64,000 nucleotides of DNA. Source: Paenibacillus graminis (GTDB lineage Bacteria > Bacillota > Bacilli > Paenibacillales > Paenibacillaceae). The stretch spans positions 558,001-622,000 of the forward strand of contig NZ_CP009287.1 of NCBI RefSeq assembly GCF_000758705.1, in the 5' to 3' direction. This document shows positions 62,174-64,000 of the stretch, one piece after another (position 1 is the stretch's first letter; every line of letters starts with the position of its first letter). The notes beneath the pieces were generated by a model that saw nothing but the letters and a program-made list of their open reading frames with translations, searched no databases and was not told the DNA's origin. The position numbers and the translations under genes are program-made.

Positions 62174-63267
62174 CTGTACTAGAGACGATCATGATATCCA
62201 GCTTTTATTTGTTTATCGCGTTGATGATCAGCATACAGGCCCATATTGGCTTGCGGACCCTGCTGTTCGGCATCACGCTGCCGGCGGAGGCCCTGCAGGA
62301 TACGGACGTCCGGGGCATTCGCCGGAATTATGTTTTGCTCACCGGCGGATTTGCGATTGTCATCGGAGTAGCTTGCTTTTTAGTGGCGCGTCACCAAACG
62401 ACGAGCCGGAGTTTCCTGTTTTGGGCGATAGCCATCATGCTTTTGATAATGATATCGTTCTTCGCCATTCGGATCAGCAGGAAGTCCGCGCAGCGTTTGA
62501 AGGCGGCCAGAGGCTGGGAGGTTGCCGTACAGACGAAGCGCGCAGCAAGCCTCGCGGCCAGCCGGACACATGGTTCGGTGCTGGGCTCTTGGTGGTATGC
62601 GGCGCATATCGCCGTGATGGCGTTATGCATCTTCTTTGCCGCCACGAGATGGAACGTTATTCCGCAGCAGATCGCGGTGCATATGGGGCCGGACGGTTTT
62701 CCGGATCATTACATTTACAAATCCGTACGAACCGTAATCATGATGAACATCGTGCAAGCGCTGATGATCGCGTTTTTCGCCGGCTATAATCTGATGATCA
62801 GCCGTGCCAGAATATCACTGGACCCCCAGGACCGGGAAGGTTCGTTACGAAAACAGTTAAAGCTTAAGAAAATCCACTCGATTACAGCTTGGGGCATTTC
62901 GCTGTTGGGCATTGCAAACTTAGGGTTATTGCAAGCCGTAATGCTATACGGCTGGAAGCTCGATCTGCTCATCCGCTACAACCTCTCGTTCATGGCGGTG
63001 TTCTTCTTGGCATTGATTGGTGTCTTGTTTTACCTTCGTTTCAGAGGTCTTGATCAGCAAAGGGACATTCCGTCACAGGAGGAGAGGCACTGGAAGTGGC
63101 TCGGCAGCATTTACGCGAACCCTGAAGACCCGGCGTTGTTCGTTCAGGATCGATACGGATTCTTATGGACGATCAATATGGCTAATCCGCCCGGTAAGAT
63201 CATAGCCGCCGCAACGATAGCCGTTCCGGTAATCGCCATTCTCGTAGCCCTGTTCAATTTCCGATAA
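62170..63267 (+). CDS. DUF1648/DUF5808-type integral membrane protein
   Basis: 365 residues with about eight hydrophobic spans. The middle contains the DUF1648-like IPQQIAVHMGPDGFPDHYIY, and the C-terminus contains the DUF5808-like WKWLGSIYANPEDPALFVQD, RYGFLWTINMANP. Relatives (SdpI-like) occur with GntR or ArsR regulators, some giving immunity to toxic peptides; that function is not shown here. The start is TTG, overlapping the GntR stop, with GGAGGGGAACAGCG upstream. The next gene begins 28 bases later. Confidence 0.85.
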   Translation: MTVLETIMISSFYLFIALMISIQAHIGLRTLLFGITLPAEALQDTDVRGIRRNYVLLTGGFAIVIGVACFLVARHQTTSRSFLFWAIAIMLLIMISFFAIRISRKSAQRLKAARGWEVAVQTKRAASLAASRTHGSVLGSWWYAAHIAVMALCIFFAATRWNVIPQQIAVHMGPDGFPDHYIYKSVRTVIMMNIVQALMIAFFAGYNLMISRARISLDPQDREGSLRKQLKLKKIHSITAWGISLLGIANLGLLQAVMLYGWKLDLLIRYNLSFMAVFFLALIGVLFYLRFRGLDQQRDIPSQEERHWKWLGSIYANPEDPALFVQDRYGFLWTINMANPPGKIIAAATIAVPVIAILVALFNFR

Positions 63268-63295
63268 ATAAAACAATCTTGGAAGGAGAGTTCAA

Positions 63296-64000
63296 ATGAT
63301 GAAAAGCCGATGGATAACGGGCGCTTTGCTAGCTTCGTGTCTGGTGCTGAGCTCCTGGGACGGCAACACAGCACTGGCTGCAATGCAGAACATAGCAGCG
63401 GCACTGCATGCATCTGAGGTAATCGAGTCAAGCTCTGTCCCGGTAAACGTGCAAACAACGGCAATAGGCATGCCTTCGAACAAGGGTGTGATCACCTATG
63501 AAGCAACCCGGAAAGCTGCTCAGGAGAAAGCCGACCTCCTCACGAAAACTTACGGCACGAACAGTGTGCAGTACGCCATTATCGATCATGGCCACATCGT
63601 CGTATCGGGCCAGTCCGGCAAGAATGATGAGCAGGGACAGAAGCCGCTCACGAAAGACACGATGTACGGGATTAGCTCTACGAGTAAAATGTTTACCACG
63701 GTTGCCGTCATGCAATTAGCCGACCAAGGGGAAATCGGCCTCGATACGCCCGTTGTCCAGTATATCCCCGAGTTTACGATGAAGGATGAACGCTACAAGC
63801 AAATTACCCCGCGCATGCTGCTGAATCATTCATCCGGACTGAACGGATCGTCGCTGACGAACGCTGTTTTATTCGAAGATAACGATACTTACGCCCACGA
63901 CACCCTGCTGGGGCAGCTGGCCGGTCAGACCTTAAAGGCGGCCCCGGGTGCTTATTCGGTTTACTGCAATGACGGATTTACGCTGGCCGAGATTCTAATC
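63296..64000 (+). CDS. Serine hydrolase of the beta-lactamase fold (3' end outside the window)
   Basis: 235 codons are visible and the frame is still open at base 64000. A signal peptide ([16 protein letters not shown]...ALA) leads a class C beta-lactamase-type domain with S-x-x-K in [11 protein letters not shown], then [11 protein letters not shown] and the YCN motif in YSVYCNDGF. It should act outside the membrane on a peptide or ester. GGAAGGAGAG precedes ATG codons at 63296 and 63299. It is the fourth gene of the GntR operon as seen. Its architecture resembles the hydrolase at 9380-10897; the C-terminal part is unknown. Confidence 0.88.
   Translation, partial: MMKSRWITGALLASCLVLSSWDGNTALAAMQNIAAALHASEVIESSSVPVNVQTTAIGMPSNKGVITYEATRKAAQEKADLLTKTYGTNSVQYAIIDHGHIVVSGQSGKNDEQGQKPLTKDTMYGISSTSKMFTTVAVMQLADQGEIGLDTPVVQYIPEFTMKDERYKQITPRMLLNHSSGLNGSSLTNAVLFEDNDTYAHDTLLGQLAGQTLKAAPGAYSVYCNDGFTLAEILI

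Overview
The window looks like the chromosome of a Paenibacillus or close relative (Bacillota, moderately high GC). The signs are many-domain SLH-anchored enzymes, a YesM/YesN-type two-component pair beside an LplB/YtcP-type sugar ABC transporter, T-box and cobalamin leaders, B. subtilis-type small conserved genes (YwbE, YneQ, YqgV families), many TTG/GTG starts behind strong AGGAGG sites, and intergenic arrays of short repeats. No phage, plasmid or CRISPR locus is visible. The only clear mobile element is a group II intron with a broken maturase gene.

Layout. 1-3.4 kb: L-serine dehydratase (sdaAB/sdaAA), two small conserved genes, a ten-copy 51-bp hairpin repeat and an HNH endonuclease. 3.6-21.4 kb: a glycan-use region with a LacI regulator, its palindromic operator, a GH30 glucosidase, a GH94/GH161-like phosphorylase, a membrane-anchored serine hydrolase, the intron, two ABC permeases, a lipoprotein binding protein and a YesM/YesN pair. 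22-26.3 kb: an AAC(3)-fold acetyltransferase, a histidine phosphatase, and an ArsR-type regulator with an MFS exporter. 27-34.7 kb: a 1863-residue surface nuclease/5'-nucleotidase and T-box-controlled serS. 34.8-42.4 kb: a flavin reductase and a four-gene ribonucleotide reductase operon (nrdD-nrdG-nrdA-nrdB). Tandem NrdR boxes, a cobalamin riboswitch and a phased 11-bp DnaA-box-like array precede it. 42.6-46.9 kb: a thiamine-binding-type protein, a sugar isomerase, tRNA-Thr, a small low-GC HTH island, a frameshifted ASCH gene and two very small membrane-protein genes. 47.2-53 kb: a c-di-GMP-I riboswitch ahead of an LPXTG surface protein, a hydrolase and an HD-GYP protein. 53.1-60.9 kb: an ECF transporter module, a U32 protein, a class III aminotransferase and a UbiA-type prenyltransferase. 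61-64 kb: a GntR-controlled membrane-protein operon whose first gene is decayed and whose last gene (serine hydrolase) runs off the window.

How parts fit together. The 3.6-21 kb genes read as one uptake-and-cleavage system for a beta-glucan-like sugar. The binding protein and permeases import oligosaccharides, YesM/YesN senses them outside the cell, GH30 and the phosphorylase degrade them inside, and LacI represses. A 14-bp piece of the LacI operator recurs at the start of the permease gene. The nrd operon combines anaerobic and aerobic B12-independent reductases under a B12 riboswitch, which implies a B12-dependent class II enzyme elsewhere in the genome. The c-di-GMP riboswitch and the HD-GYP protein put second-messenger sensing and turnover about 4 kb apart, around a surface adhesin-like protein.

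The least explained material is intergenic. Two hairpin repeat arrays (2.06 and 49.5 kb) share a core and an exact 51-bp period. A third family, built around GTGGAAAAAG, recurs in four gaps (11.2, 21.9, 26.8, 44.9 kb), also with about a 51-bp step and mostly in a forward-forward-reverse-reverse layout. Three of these four lie beside degenerate tandem arrays.
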